This document shows, piece after piece, positions 50,551 to 60,570 of a stretch of DNA of 64,000 nucleotides (position 1 is its first letter; the number at the start of each line of letters is the position of its first letter). This stretch comes from Prorocentrum cordatum (Eukaryota; Sar; Dinophyceae; Prorocentrales; Prorocentraceae), in assembly GCA_963575745.1 (NCBI GenBank), contig CAUYUJ010018062.1, positions 151,629-215,628 of the forward strand, written 5' to 3'. A model generated the notes under the pieces. The model saw only the letters and a list, made by a program, of their open reading frames with translations, was not told the DNA's origin and ran no database searches. Both the position numbers and the translations under genes were made by a program.

Positions 50551-50714
50551 GTCGGGCCTGTCCCTCTACAGGGGGAATAGTCAAAAATTGTCAAAAAAAT
50601 AGTCTGGGGACGACGTTTAAATCATTTTTGAATACTTGTTGGGTATTTTGGGGGGTATTTTGAATTTTTCGTCCAAAATCCGCCTGTAGGGGGACATGCC
50701 CCCGATCTAACCCA
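50551..50714. mobile_element. Foldback element F2, copy 2
   Basis: GTCGGGCCTGTCCCTCTACA at the left and CGCCTGTAGGGGGACATGCC at the right are inverted. The AT-rich interior has GTCAAAAA and GGGGACGACGTTT in common with the other copies. Confidence 0.85.
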
Positions 50715-50907
50715 AGCGGTTTTGTTCACAGCTCACGGTCCCAGGGCATGCCGAGGGAGGCCGAAGGCGGGCAAGCACCGGACGCGCGTTGAGTCTTGCC
50801 CACGACACGGTGAGCCCCCAGACCCCCGACATTTTGCGTGCTGCTTCGCGAGGCGCGGACCCAGCGAGGTCCCAACGTCCTCTCCAGCGGGCAGGTATCC
50901 GTCCCGT
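50715..50907. other. Unassigned spacer
   Basis: No signal. Confidence 0.3.
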
Positions 50908-51105
50908 GTCTTATGATGTTCCAACCTACTTGAGCCTTGATCACCAGAAAGAATTTCGAGCGCCAGGAAAGTACCGAAACTCGAGGGTTTTCACGTGTCG
51001 GGCCCTTGGAGACGCTCTTTCGACACTCCTTCGACACTTTCCCGGGTGCTCGACATTATTTCTGGGATGTGGTCCTTAAGTTCGATGGGAGCAACATAAC
51101 CCGTG
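50908..51105 (+). mobile_element. Dispersed foldback element W, copy 5 (complete)
   Basis: CTTATGATGTTCCAACCTAC, TTGATCACCAGAAAGAATTT, CGAGCGCCAGGAAAGTACCG, TTTTCACGTGTCGGGCCCTT, TCGACACTTTCCCGGGTGCT, CGACATTATTTCTGGGATGT and GATGGGAGCAACATAACCC in order. The outer ends (TTATG.TG..CC) and inner CGAGC.CC / GGGTGCTCG are inverted repeats. About 198 bp, the best reference copy. Confidence 0.85.
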
Positions 51106-51474
51106 TCAATGTTTCATGGGCCAGGGCCCGATACCAGGACGCAACCGAGGCGAGCAGCGTCGTCGTCGTCGTCTTCGTCGTCGTCGTCGTACAGTCCCAG
51201 GGCAAGTGGAGGGCCCGGGGAGGCCAAGAACGGGGAAAGCCTCGGGACCCGTTTGACGCCATGGCGGCACGTTGGGGTCGAAAAGAAGCATGTCGTCGGA
51301 AATTTGGCATCGGCGACACGGACGGTGGGGGCGTTCGTTAGCTGTAGATTTGGGGGGATTCCTTATCCAATGGGGGCGGCGGTGATCTCCATGGCCGATC
51401 CACGATTGGAGTTCCATTGGCTTCCAGACCCTGGATTCTTTATCTAAGAGTTCCTTGTCCACTGCCCCCACCGT
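51106..51474. other. Unassigned; short GTC tract
   Basis: GTCGTCGTCGTC at 51157-51190. No gene otherwise. Confidence 0.4.
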
Positions 51475-51720
51475 AAGAGCGACCTTTCGCTGGAGTGACC
51501 CTTGGTGCGGGCCGAATGGAATCCCCAGATCGCTGAACGCGAAGCGGCAGCAGCGGCTTGCGCGCCCAGGTTTGGCCACCCCGCGTCCCCCGATCAGCCG
51601 CGCACCAAACCTTGAGATCCGACGTTGCGACGGAGCCCCGGACCCCATCTTTCTGCGTCACTGCTCGAGCCGGATCGATCCGTGAGGGTCCCGGGGCTCG
51701 AGCTTGGGCCAAAACGCCCG
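51475..51720 (-). repeat. Dispersed repeat F8, copy 4
   Basis: TTTCGCTGGAGTGACCCTTG at the left matches 32573 in the same orientation, while AACCTTGAGATCCGACGTTG then GGACCCCATCTTTCTGCGTC and GAGCCGGATCGATCCG match 32430-32540 complemented. The two halves are therefore in opposite relative orientation here, suggesting inverted ends or a rearrangement. Confidence 0.65.
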
Positions 51721-51764
51721 TGGTGAAAAAAGTGCAACGTCAGGACCTCAGGGAACCCAGACCC

Positions 51765-51935
51765 CCGATGTAATGATTTTTTTCCATAACGTCGACCCCC
51801 AGAGACCTCGACCCATTCCTCGGGACCGGTTCCTCACTCTGAGTCATCTTCTTGTTGACGGTCCCGAGGCCCGGTAAGGGCCCACAGAGGCCGAAAATAA
51901 TACAAAATGAATTTCCCGTCGTGATCGTTGGTTGC
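51765..51935 (+). repeat. Dispersed repeat F4, copy 3
   Basis: CCATAACGTCGACCCCCAGA, GACCCATTCCTCGGGACCGG, TTGTTGACGGTCCCGAGGCC, CCCACAGAGGCCGAAAATAA and CCCGTCGTGATCGTTGG. Confidence 0.75.
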
Positions 51936-51970
51936 ATGGCACAGGGGCGGTCTGGGAAGGTCTCTCCTGT

Positions 51971-52127
51971 CTAGGGTTGAGTCGGACCTGTCCCTCTACA
52001 GGAGGCATATTCAAAGATAGTCAAAAAACAGTCTGGGGACGATTTCTTGAGTATTCTTGGGCATGTTTTGGGCATTGCTGGACCCTTTTTCTCTTTCTCG
52101 TCCAGGGGGGGCACGCCCGATGTAAGC
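51971..52127. mobile_element. Foldback element F2, copy 3
   Basis: CTAGGGTTGAGTCGGACCTG then TCCCTCTACAGGAGG at the left; CCAGGGGGGGCACGCCCGAT at the right is a degraded terminus. The interior shares GTCAAAAAACAGTCTGGGGA with copy 2. Confidence 0.8.
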
Positions 52128-52550
52128 CTGGGGTCACTCCTACGCGCAGCCGATGCCAGGCGCAGCGAGCGGGGCCCCGGCCCTGGCGCCGGGGGCGCCG
52201 GGGGGGGCGGCGGCCGCGTCCCGCCGGCCACGTGCGCGGCGCGGCGCGGGGCGGCCCCCGGGTGACCTCGCGCGGCCCGGGCTCGCGGGGCTCGGGCGCC
52301 CGGGGGCGCCCCCGTGGCCCCCCAGGCGGCCACGCGCAGAGGGGCGGCGTGCCTGGAGAGCCGGGCGTCGCCAGGCTCTCCCGCCGGGCGTCGTCGCCCC
52401 GCGGCGGGCCCCCGGGAGCCTCACGGAGCGGCCCGGCTCGAAGAGTGACCTCCTCTTCCTCCTCTTCCTCCGCCTCCTCCTCCTCCTCCTCCTCCTCCTC
52501 CTCCTCCTCCTCCGCCTCCTCCGCTCCTCCTCCTCCTCCCTCCTCCTCCT

Positions 52551-52581
<31 letters not shown>

Positions 52582-52689
52582 TCCTCCTCCTCCTCCTCCC
52601 CCTCCTCCTCCATGGGGTCCGAGGTTCTGGTGGTGTTTTCTCTGCGCGATGTTGCAAGTTTGTCGCAACGCAGGATCTCGGGGTAGGGG
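52128..52689. repeat. Very GC-rich stretch and CTC tract
   Basis: 52140-52445 is almost all G and C with GGCGCC and GCGCGG words and no recognised coding. A CTC tract follows (52447-52612), then an F8-like tail with GTTGCAAGTTTGTCGCAACG. Confidence 0.7.
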
Positions 52690-52840
52690 GAGGGAGGGGG
52701 AAGGCTTCTCAGAAGCACCCCTGCTTCTCAGAAGGCGCGCGGGCCTTGTCTGCAGATGTCAGGCCCGAGCCTTCTGAGCAGCGGCCTCCTTTTGAGAAAC
52801 CGTCCCCCCTCCCCCTACCCCCTGGTGCGCTCCGCCAACC
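52690..52840. mobile_element. Dispersed repeat F3, copy
   Basis: GGCTTCTCAGAAGCACC, GCTTCTCAGAAGGCGCGCGG, GCCTTCTGAGCAGCGGCC and TTTTGAGAAACCG. Confidence 0.7.
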
Positions 52841-52854
52841 GAACCCCCTCGGGT

Positions 52855-53000
52855 CAGAAAGAAATCACGACGGGAAGCTTTCCGCCAGGGGCCCTCATTG
52901 GGCCTCGGGACCGTCAAAGAACGGCCCAGGAAGAGAAACCGGCCCCCGGGGGATGGGTCGAGATCTCTGGGGGTCTGGGGGCGTCTGGGTCCCCTGGCAT
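52855..53000 (-). repeat. Dispersed repeat F4, copy 4
   Basis: AATCACGACGGGAAGC, GGCCTCGGGACCGTCAAAGA and GGATGGGTCGAGATCTCTGG, the complement of copy 3. Confidence 0.75.
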
Positions 53001-53345
53001 GGAACGCTTCGATGTCAGACCTGCGCTTCTGCGAGAAGCGAGTGAAGGACGGAAGGCGGTGGAAGAGCAGCAGCAGCAGCAGCAAAGAGTTGGGGAGGAG
53101 GATATGGAGGAGACCGAGGAGGAGGAGGAGGAGGAAGAGCAGGAGAAGAAGAACGCTGCGTGCTAGCGCACTAAGTCCGAGCAACGTAAAGAACTAAAAA
53201 AATACTCCGACGGTAGGACCCCACATGAGAATATGTTTAGCTTACCCTTTGCCCTTTCCTCCTCCCCCTGGCGGACACCCTCTCCTCTCGCCCCCTGCAC
53301 TGCCCTCTCTTCCCCCTTCTATTTCTCTTCCTCCTCCTCTTTCGC
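53001..53345. repeat. GCA and GGA short tracts, CT-rich run
   Basis: GCAGCAGCAGC at 53067-53082, GGA at 53112-53140. GTAAAGAACTAAAAAAATAC with GACGGTAGGACCC and ACATGAGAATATG (53185-53240) matches 18890-18945. A CT-rich run follows. Confidence 0.6.
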
Positions 53346-53490
53346 TTTCTCATCCTCCTCCTCCTCCCTCCTCCTCCTCCTCCTCCTCCTCCTCCTCCTC
53401 CTCCTCCTCCTCCTCCTCCTCTCCTCCTCCTCCTCCTCCTCCTCCTCCTCCTCCTCCTCCTCCTCCTCCTCCTCCTCCTCCTCTCGCGCC
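53340..53490. repeat. CTC tract
   Basis: About 140 bp of CTC with two single-base phase slips. Confidence 0.95.
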
Positions 53491-53689
53491 ACCTCCTCCT
53501 CGTCGTCGGCCTCCCCCATGCCCCTTCCCTCCTCATCCCCCTGCCTTTTCTCCATGTGCACCTCCCCTTCCCCCTCGTCGGGGCAAGCAAATCCATTTTC
53601 CTCAGCGCCGTCGCCGCCTCGGCCAGCGCGCGCGCGTCTGCCGACGGCTAGATCGCGAAGCCGTCCGGGGCAAACCTTCGGGCTGGGCC

Positions 53690-54912
53690 GTAGGCTCCCG
53701 CTCGAGACTTCCTCCATTCAGGTCTCAAGAGCCCAAAAGTGACGACAATTGCACGTTGCGGATGACCCGCTCGGATTCGAACATGAAGCGCGGGCCCCAT
53801 AGGGAGGGGGCCCCCGCCTGAGACTTCCTCACAATTCACTCACAGACGAAGCTCCCGCTCGAGACTTCCTCCATATTCAGGTCTCAAGAGCCCAAAAGTG
53901 ACGACAGTTGCACGTTGCGGATGACCCGCTCGGATTCGAACATGAAGTGCGGGCCCCATAGGGAGGGGGCTCCCGCCTGAGACTTCCTCGCGATTCACTC
54001 ACAGACGAGGCTCCCGCCTGAGACTTCCTCCATATTCAGACCTCAAGAGCCCAAAAGTGACGACAGTTGCACGTTGCTGATGACCCGCTCGGATTCGAAC
54101 ATGAAGTGCGGGCCCATAGGGAGGGGGCTCCCGCCTGAGACTTCCTCACAATTCACTCACAGACGAGGCTCCCGCCTGAGACTTCCTCCATATTCAGGCC
54201 TCAAGAGCCCAAAATGACGACAGTTACACGTTGCGGATGACCCGCTCGGATTCAAACATGAAGCGCGGGCCCCATAGGGAGGGGGCTCCCGCCTGAGACT
54301 TCCTCGCAATTCACTCACAGACGAGGCTCCCGCTCGAGACTTCCTCCATATTCAAGCTCAAGAGCCCAAAAGTGACGACAGTTGCACGTTGCGGATGACC
54401 CGCTCGGATTCAACATGAAGTGCGGGCCCCATAGGGAGGGGGCTCCCGCCTGAGACTTCCTCGCAATTCACTCACAGACGAGCTCCCGCTCGAGACTTCC
54501 TCCATATTCAGGTCTCAAGAGCCCAAAAGTGACGACAGTTGCACGTTGCGGATGACCCGCTCGGATTCGAACATGAAATGCGGGCCCCATAGGGAGGGGG
54601 CTCCCGCCTGAGACTTCCTCACAATTCACTCACAGACGAGGCTCCCGCTCGAGACTTCCTCCATATTCAGGCTCAAGAGCCCAAAAGTGACGACAGTTGC
54701 ACGTTGGATGACATTCGCGGGCCCATCCCGCCTGAGACTTCCGACTCGCTCGAGATTCGAACCCAAAAGTGAAGACAGTTGCACGTTGCGGATGACCCGC
54801 TCGGATTCGAACATGAAGGCGGGCCCCATAGGGAGGCTCCCGCCTGAGACTTCCTCGCAATTCACTCACAGACGAGGCTCCCGCTCGAGACTTCCTCCAT
54901 ATTCAGGCCTCA
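53690..54912 (+). repeat. ~158-bp satellite, 7.5 units
   Basis: The marker TTGCACGTTG (TTACACGTTG in one unit) falls at 53751, 53910, 54069, 54226, 54384, 54541, 54700 and 54781: spacings of 157-159 bp, with the last unit cut to 81. Each unit has CTCGAGACTTCCTCCATATT, CAAGAGCCCAAAAGTGACGA, GATGACCCGCTCGGATTCGA and GGGCCCCATAGGGAGGGGGC. Units are highly alike with one-base indels, implying recent amplification. The right end is rearranged (54700-54790) just before the ATG tract. Confidence 0.95.
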
Positions 54913-54917
54913 AGTCA

Positions 54918-54925
54918 GCGAGTAG

Positions 54926-54971
<46 letters not shown>

Positions 54972-55075
54972 CGTTCGATGCCGATGATGGTGAGTGATCG
55001 TGGGATGGTGATGGTGATGCTGATGATGAGTGGGGAGTGATGGTGATGGTGATGATGATGCGGAGGAGGAAGCAA
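54918..55075. repeat. ATG/GTGATGG tract
   Basis: Pure ATG at 54926-54972 then GATGGTGATGGTGATG variants. A GGA tract follows at 55096-55120. Confidence 0.9.
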
Positions 55076-55120
55076 AGAGGAGCAGAGGAGAGGGAGGAGG
55101 AGGAGGAGGAGGAGGAGGAG

Positions 55121-55385
55121 AGATCCTGCGCGGAGGGTGTGCAGAGAAAACAAGAACCCCACTTAGGATGTGGGGAACAAAACAAAAAAGAGAAAGAGGA
55201 GGAGGAAGAGGAGGCGGGGGCAAAGAGGGTCAAGGAGTGCAGCATGAGGAGGGGGGAGGAACGAGAAGCAGGGCAGAGGCAGATTATGAGGTCACTGTTT
55301 TTTGGCTGTGCACGACCCATGGCTCGCGCCGTGGAGGCAGTCTGACCGCGCTGTGCAAGGTCATTCCGATCGGGGGCGCTTTTGA
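55121..55385. other. Unassigned, purine-rich
   Basis: AGGAGG and AAAACAAAA stretches. No gene. Confidence 0.35.
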
Positions 55386-56000
55386 TACTATTGTTAGGTC
55401 TCTCGGGGGCCTCATGGGTACACTTTTGAGGCATCCTGGGGGCCGTTGTGGGGACACTCGGGGCCTCTTTTGGGCCTCTTGGGGGCCTCTTCTGGGCTTC
55501 TTGGGTCCTGCAGGAGGCCTCTTGGGGGCCTCTTGGGACCTCTTGGGACCCTCTTGGGGGCATTTTGGGGGCCCCTTGGGGGCTTCTGGAGGCCGAGGGC
55601 TCGAAATTTCCGTTCGGGTTCCCCGTCTAGCTCCCCTCTTGGAGCCGTCTTGAGAGCCTCTGGGGCCGTCTTGGGGGGTTCTTGGGCAGTCTTGGGACTC
55701 TCTTGTGCCGTCTTGGGGCCATTTTGGGAGCCTCTTGGGCCGTCTTGGGGCGATCTTGGAGGCCTCTCAGGCCGTCATTGAGCGTCGGGAAGCGGAAAAG
55801 GCGGGAAGGCCAGAATCCGTCCAAAGCCATCGCAAAAAATAATCATGTTGGCCTCTAAGGATCCTCTTTGAGGGCTCTTGGAGACTTCTTGGAGCGTCTC
55901 GGCGGCCTCTTGGGCCGTCTGGAGGTTATCTTCGGCGTCTTGGAGCACTCTCCGGGCGTCTCGGGGGCTTCTGGGGACGTCTTAGGGGGTCTTGGCGCCC
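55386..56000 (+). repeat. GGGGCCTCTT-type repeat, third block
   Basis: Same unit as 17735-18870. AGGCCGTCATTGAGCGTCGG followed by an A-rich block with ATGTTGGCCTCTAAGGATCC (55755-55865) corresponds to the unit junctions at about 18012-18100 and 18674-18750. Confidence 0.85.
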
Positions 56001-56254
56001 GTCTTGGGGCCCTCGTGGGCCAGGGAAAGCCCCCCCCCCCCCCGGAAAGCGGACCACAACTCGTCCCCCCACACCCCGCTCCCCCCCTCCCCGGCAGAGC
56101 CACCCCGGCCCCCCCCCCAGCAGAGCTGAAGCTCAGGCTCTAGGCTGTAGGCTGTAGCTGAGACTTTTTCAAACTCACACGCCGGATCGGCGGATTTCTT
56201 TTTCATTTATTGCTTACCGAGCGCATGAAGCTGGCAATCAGTCGGCCGCCAGCC
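56001..56254. other. C-run and unassigned
   Basis: A run of 14 C at about 56031, other C runs to 56120. No gene. Confidence 0.4.
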
Positions 56255-56390
56255 CTGGGGGGAAGTGAGAGGGGGCGGGCCTTCTCAGAAGGCTCGGAAG
56301 TGCCCCCCAGACTTCTGAGAAAGCCCCGCCGCCTTCTGAGAGAGCCTTCTCCTTCTCACTTCCCCCCTCGCTCGCCGCCGAATCAGAAGA
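56255..56390. mobile_element. Dispersed foldback F3, best copy
   Basis: The left end GGGGGAAGTGAGAGGGGGCG and right end TCTCACTTCCCCCCTCGC then TCGCCGCCG are inverted repeats. Between them are CCTTCTCAGAAGGC, CTTCTGAGAAAG and CCTTCTGAGAGAG, each itself palindromic. About 135 bp, no open frame. Confidence 0.8.
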
Positions 56391-56967
56391 AACAAACAAT
56401 ACAGTACCGATATCCATCCCTGAGTTTCGCCTTTGGGGGGGCCTCCTGGATCCACTTGGGATTTGCGGTCAGAATGCATCCCCTGGAGAGGTGCTGAGAG
56501 AGCTGAATCGGTATACTTGTGTTTCCTCAGTCCAAGAGTTCTGTCTAATACATATCGAGTAGTTGAATTGACTTACCCCTAAATTCTAAAAGCTTGCCCA
56601 ATCAATGGGAAATACGCAGTTAGCTTGCAATAATACAGAACATATTACGCATCGTTTGTAGATTCGACAAAGACACTTTGGTGGTGAATAGCTTGTGAGG
56701 GCAATGTGATACTCGAACAATGTTCCTGTGCGACGTTGGCAGTGTAAGTGTGACAATATGTCTCAGGCAGATGTTTCACCAGTGAATAGTGTACGTAGCG
56801 TGTTGCTTCATCAGCCCGAAGAGCGGCGATTCGCGCCCAAAGAAGCTCTCCTCCTCCATCCCCTCCCTACTTCACTCCTGCTGCCTCCCCCTCCCCCTCG
56901 TCCTTCCTCCCGCCCCCCCTCTCCCCTGAATCTCCTCCCCCCCTCCTCCTCTTGCACACGTCTCCTC
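56391..56967. other. 577 bp without a supported gene; AT-rich part
   Basis: 56490-56780 is unusually AT-rich for this window, with no gene signal; it could be an intergenic or regulatory stretch. CT-rich sequence follows. Confidence 0.4.
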
Positions 56968-57130
56968 GTTCGACGAAGAGGTCCGCGCGCATTTCTCGGA
57001 TCGGCGCGGGAGCCCCCCGAGCGGCACCTCTGGCGCCGCCCCTGGCGCGCTCCGCGCGCCCGGCGCGCCAGGGAGGGCAGTCCGGCGCATAGCCGAGAAA
57101 TCCGCGCGGGCTTCCAGAAGTTACAGGTCG
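56968..57130. mobile_element. Foldback family F1, copy 7
   Basis: GGTCCGCGCGCATTTCTCGG pairs with GCCGAGAAATCCGCGCGGGC. The loop has GGCACCTCTGGCGCCGCC and two GGCGCGC blocks. The outer AT-rich termini are mostly lost. Confidence 0.75.
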
Positions 57131-57990
57131 GACCGAGGGATAGCCTCGAGGTCGGCTGGGGGCGGGTACCCCCGCGTTTCTCGTGTCTGTTGGACGTTCT
57201 TCGTGCATTCGGGGGAGGGTGCCCCTGGATGTTCTCTGTGTGTGTTTGGCCGACGTGGGTCTCATGGACTTGAGGGATGTGATTCTGGCCCAGGTCCGAC
57301 TGCAGTGGTTGTGCGACGGGTCTACGCTTCCAACTTCCTGCCCCAGCTCCTCCCTTCCCCCGTCTCTTCCTCGGCATGTCATCGGAGTGAGCTGGCTTGC
57401 TCTCACGGCCTCTACTGGATCAGGGTGGTCACAGTGTAGAGTTGCTCTTGCTCCTGCAGCGCGCGAGCTGCGTCCGAGTGGAGGCTGCGCGTGTCTCCGT
57501 GCTCTCCTCCTTCCTCGATGTGCAATGTGGTCGCTCGCTTCTCCTCCTCCTCCTCCTCCTCCTCCTCCTCCTCCTCCTACTCCTACTCCTACTCCTACTC
57601 CTACTCCTACTCCTACTCCTCCTCCTCCTCCTCCTCCTCCTCCTCCTCCTCCTCCACCTCCTCCTCCTCCTGGTCCTCCTCCTCCACCTCCTCCTCTCCT
57701 CCTGCCCCCGCCACAAAAGGACGACGATCGCTCCTCTTCGTCTTCTTCGGCCCCCTCCTCTCCACCGCCAGTGTGGCAGGTCACGTCGTCGGGATCGTCG
57801 GCATCCTCGGTGCGCTCGTCACCTCCTGCGAGACCGTGGCCCCCTTCGCGCCCTCCGAGGCTCAGGCATGTGGCTTCTTCGCCGCGGACCCCTCGGACCC
57901 TGATCGCAGCACCACCCAGATCGAGCCGACTGGAGTGACCTTGTGGAGGTCGTTGACCCTTCGTCAGAACGCGATCCTTCCAGGTGTTCC
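57131..57990. repeat. Unassigned sequence with CTC/CTACTC tract
   Basis: 57131-57540 and 57711-57990 are unassigned. The tract (57540-57712) contains CTC and six CTACTC units. Downstream a forward frame reads LLFVFFGPLLSTASVAGHVV then GIVGILGALVTSC, a possible membrane pair, but nothing else supports a gene. Confidence 0.5.
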
Positions 57991-58345
57991 TCGAGCCTAG
58001 AGGGTCTCCCGTCGCCCGTTGCGCGCGGCCTCGCCGAACGTGCGCCACGGTCAGAACGCTGTCCCGAAGGGTGCGCCTCGAGCCCTGACGGACTGACGTC
58101 GGCACGATCAGAACGCTGCTTGTTAGAGCGCGTGCCACGGTCAGCACGCCGTCCCGACGGCCGCTCCTCGAGCCCTGGTGGACTCACGTCGCCACGGTCA
58201 GAACGCCATCCAGAAGGGTGCGCCTCGAGCCCTGACGTACTGACGTCGCCACGGTCAAAACGCTGCCTGTTAGAGCGCGTGCCACGGTCAGCACGCCGTC
58301 CCGACGGCTGCTCCTCGAGCCCTGACGGACTCACGCCGCCACGGT
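57990..58345 (+). repeat. 150-bp higher-order repeat of 60- and 90-bp parts
   Basis: CTCGAGCCCTGACGG or near recurs at about 58077, 58167, 58227 and 58317; the order 90-60-90 makes 58072-58221 repeat at 58222-58345 as a 150-bp unit. GAGCGCGTGCCACGGTCAGC is present once per unit. The period is a multiple of three, leaving frames open on both strands; a coding role is possible but not shown. Confidence 0.8.
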
Positions 58346-58510
58346 CGGATCGCCCTCACGTCGCCACGTCCGCGATCGGACCGCGACCGCTCCTGCACTC
58401 GGGGGGGGTGCGCCGCGCTCTGCCGACCTGACCGTGTGCGCCTCCACGGAGAGGCCGCCCGAGGTGCCCGTCACCGGACGAGACCGGCGCGCTCCCCCAG
58501 TGCAAATTTT
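58346..58510. other. Unassigned
   Basis: No signal. Confidence 0.3.
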
Positions 58511-58800
58511 TGGACCCGCGACCTTCGGGTTGACCCAAAAGGGGGTCCAGCGGCAAGGGGGTGGTGCAACGGATTTGGTGCAATAGATGTGCGGGGTTGC
58601 AATACGTTTGGGGCGTGCAATACATTCCGGGGCGCAAATGTATTGTTGGGTTTTCGCGTGCAATACATTAGCTGCAATACAATGCAATACAAATTTCTGG
58701 CGCAACACATTTGCAATACAATTGCCCCAAATCTAGTGCACCACCCTCTTTCAGTTGGACCCCCTTTGGGTCACCCAAGGACCTGCGGTGGCACGTCGCC
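58511..58800. mobile_element. Foldback element F6 with TTGCAATAC-rich core
   Basis: The left arm has GACCCAAAAGGGGGTCCAGC, AGGGGGTGGTGCA and GATTTGGTGCAATAGATG. The complement of the right arm reads GACCCAAAGGGGGTCCAACT, GAGGGTGGTGCACTAGATTT and GGGGCAATTG. Arms are 60 bp or more. The core repeats GCAATACA or TGCAATAC about eight times. Single copy here, no transposase frame. Confidence 0.75.
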
Positions 58801-58840
58801 GGCGGATGAAAATTGTGTGCCTTGGCCGGCCTTTCCATTC

Positions 58841-59026
58841 GGCATCGTTTAACCAATCCCCATCCCCATCCCCATCCCCTTGGAGACCCCCACCAAATTA
58901 CCCCCAGTTGGGGGTACACCCCTTCGAAGCCCGAAGGGAACGACCTACATCCCCATCTAGGGGGGTAAATCGGCCAGTGGGGCCCAGGCCACGCCGCTGG
59001 AGATGGGGATCGGTTAAACGATCCTC
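58841..59026. mobile_element. Foldback element F7 with perfect-looking termini
   Basis: ATCGTTTAACCAATCCCCAT at the left and ATGGGGATCGGTTAAACGAT at the right are inverted repeats with one mismatch. The interior includes CCCCCAGTTGGGGG and CTTCGAAGCCCGAAGG palindromes and GGGGGTAAATCGGCC. About 186 bp. Single copy; no clear target duplication. Confidence 0.8.
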
Positions 59027-60120
59027 ATCCATCATGTTCCATGGGTTCTGCCTCCCCCCGCCCACTCTCGGGGAGACGTGCAGTAGGACTCGAGTGCGCC
59101 AGGCCTCGGGTTTGCCCGCGCCTCTGCACGAGCACGTCCTGGATCCTGGCGGTCCGCTTTGAGTGTGGGACGTCCGCAGCGGGAGCTCGCGTCAAAGTTC
59201 AGACCGGGCCGCTTCATCTTCATGATGGTGTCCCCCGAACCCGAGACTTGCGTCTCCCCACCACCTCGCATCGGGCACGGATATCACCGAGCGCGCTCCA
59301 CTACTCGCAGAGTGCCTGCTCGCAAACGTCAACAGAAACGAGCGCTGTTCGATGCAAGGGAGCCCCTTTGCCTCGACGCAATGGATCCACGCCATCTGCG
59401 AGCAGCTGCTCTGCGAGCAGTGGATCGCGCCTGTCGAGAACAGCGCGCGGCGGCGGGCTCTTGCCCTCGCGCGGCCCCTGGGGGGGGGGCCCTCGCTGGC
59501 CCCCCGGGCGGCCGTTTCAAACGACAGCAGCTCGGGGTGAGCGGCCGGTCTCCGCGGCCAAGGGGGCCCCGACCTCTGAGGGGGGCCCGCGCGCGGGCGA
59601 GAGACGGCACGGCGTGTCGGAGGTCCGGATCGCTCGCCCGCCAGCTGCGCAAGGGGGGGGGTCTTCTTGGGCGAGGCAGCGGGGCCTCCTCGGGGTGGTG
59701 GGCGAGGACCTCTCCGGCGAGGACGGGGGCCTCCTTGGGGTGGTGGGCGAGGACCTCTCCGGCGAGGCAGTGGGGCTTCCTCGGGGTGGTGGGCGAGGAC
59801 CTCTCCAGCGAGGCAGGGGGCATTCTCGGGGTGGTGGGCGAGAGCCTTTTGTCGGGGCGTGGTGGGCGCAGACGGCTTCGACGAGGGAGGGGGCCTTGTT
59901 TCGGGGTGATGGGGCGCGGCTGGCGCGAGCCCGGGGGACGTGCTCGGAGTCATCCAGGGGCCCATGCAATGCATCCATGGATCTCACGCAGTCGGTGGAT
60001 TCGGGGTTCGAGCAGCCTTCGCTTGACATTGTGCGAGGGTCAGCAGGCAGGCCGCTTGCAAGGTCTGGAAGTGGCCTTGCTGGGGCAGGGTACTGGCCTT
60101 GCCAGGAGTAGCTGTTGTGA
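59027..60120 (+). other. 1.1 kb with long frames and a 45-bp repeat
   Basis: Two overlapping forward frames exceed 350 codons. Within them GGGGTGGTGGGCGAGGACCT recurs at 59692, 59737, 59783 and, less exactly, 59828 (45-bp period, 15 codons). One frame begins MDPRHLRAAALRAVDRACRE near 59379. No domain is recognised on either strand, and GC-rich sequence leaves antisense frames equally open, so I do not call a gene. Confidence 0.35.
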
Positions 60121-60189
60121 AGACGCCCTCGTGGCCGCCACAGCCACCCTGCCCCCCACGAAAAAAACAAATCTTCGCACCCTCTGCCC

Positions 60190-60445
60190 CTCCCTGCTAC
60201 ATCGCCCTTCCTCCTACTTCTTCTTCATTCTCCCCCTCCTCCCCCCTCCCTCCTCCTCATCCTCATCCTCCTCCCCCTCCTCTTGATCCTCCTCCTCCTC
60301 CTCCTACTCCTCCTCCTCCTTCTCCTGACTCCTCACTCCGTTCGCGTCCCTCCTCATCCTCCGTCCTCGTTCGTCCCTCCTCCATTCACATTCCTGCTTC
60401 ACTGTCCCCTCCTCCATCCTCTCTGTTCCCTCCCCTTCCCCTCCC
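60190..60445. repeat. CTC-rich tract
   Basis: CTC, CCT and CATCCTC units with interruptions. Confidence 0.85.
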
Positions 60446-60570
60446 TTAACAATTTCCATGTTTCCCATCTGATCCCTTCATCCTTTCTCCGTATACATAA
60501 ATCCTCCCTGCAGCACCCCCACACGTGTTCCTAAAGTTGGCTGGGTGTCTAGGTTGAGACTTCTTCACCA
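60446..60570. other. Unassigned
   Basis: No signal. Confidence 0.3.

Noticed and set aside
57990-58345. Repeat-containing protein with a 50-residue period
   Set aside because: The 150-bp period keeps both strands open; no start, domain or splice evidence decides for coding.
59159-60286. A 375-codon forward frame
   Set aside because: GC-rich composition leaves several overlapping frames open on both strands, and the 45-bp repeat accounts for part of it. No recognised domain.
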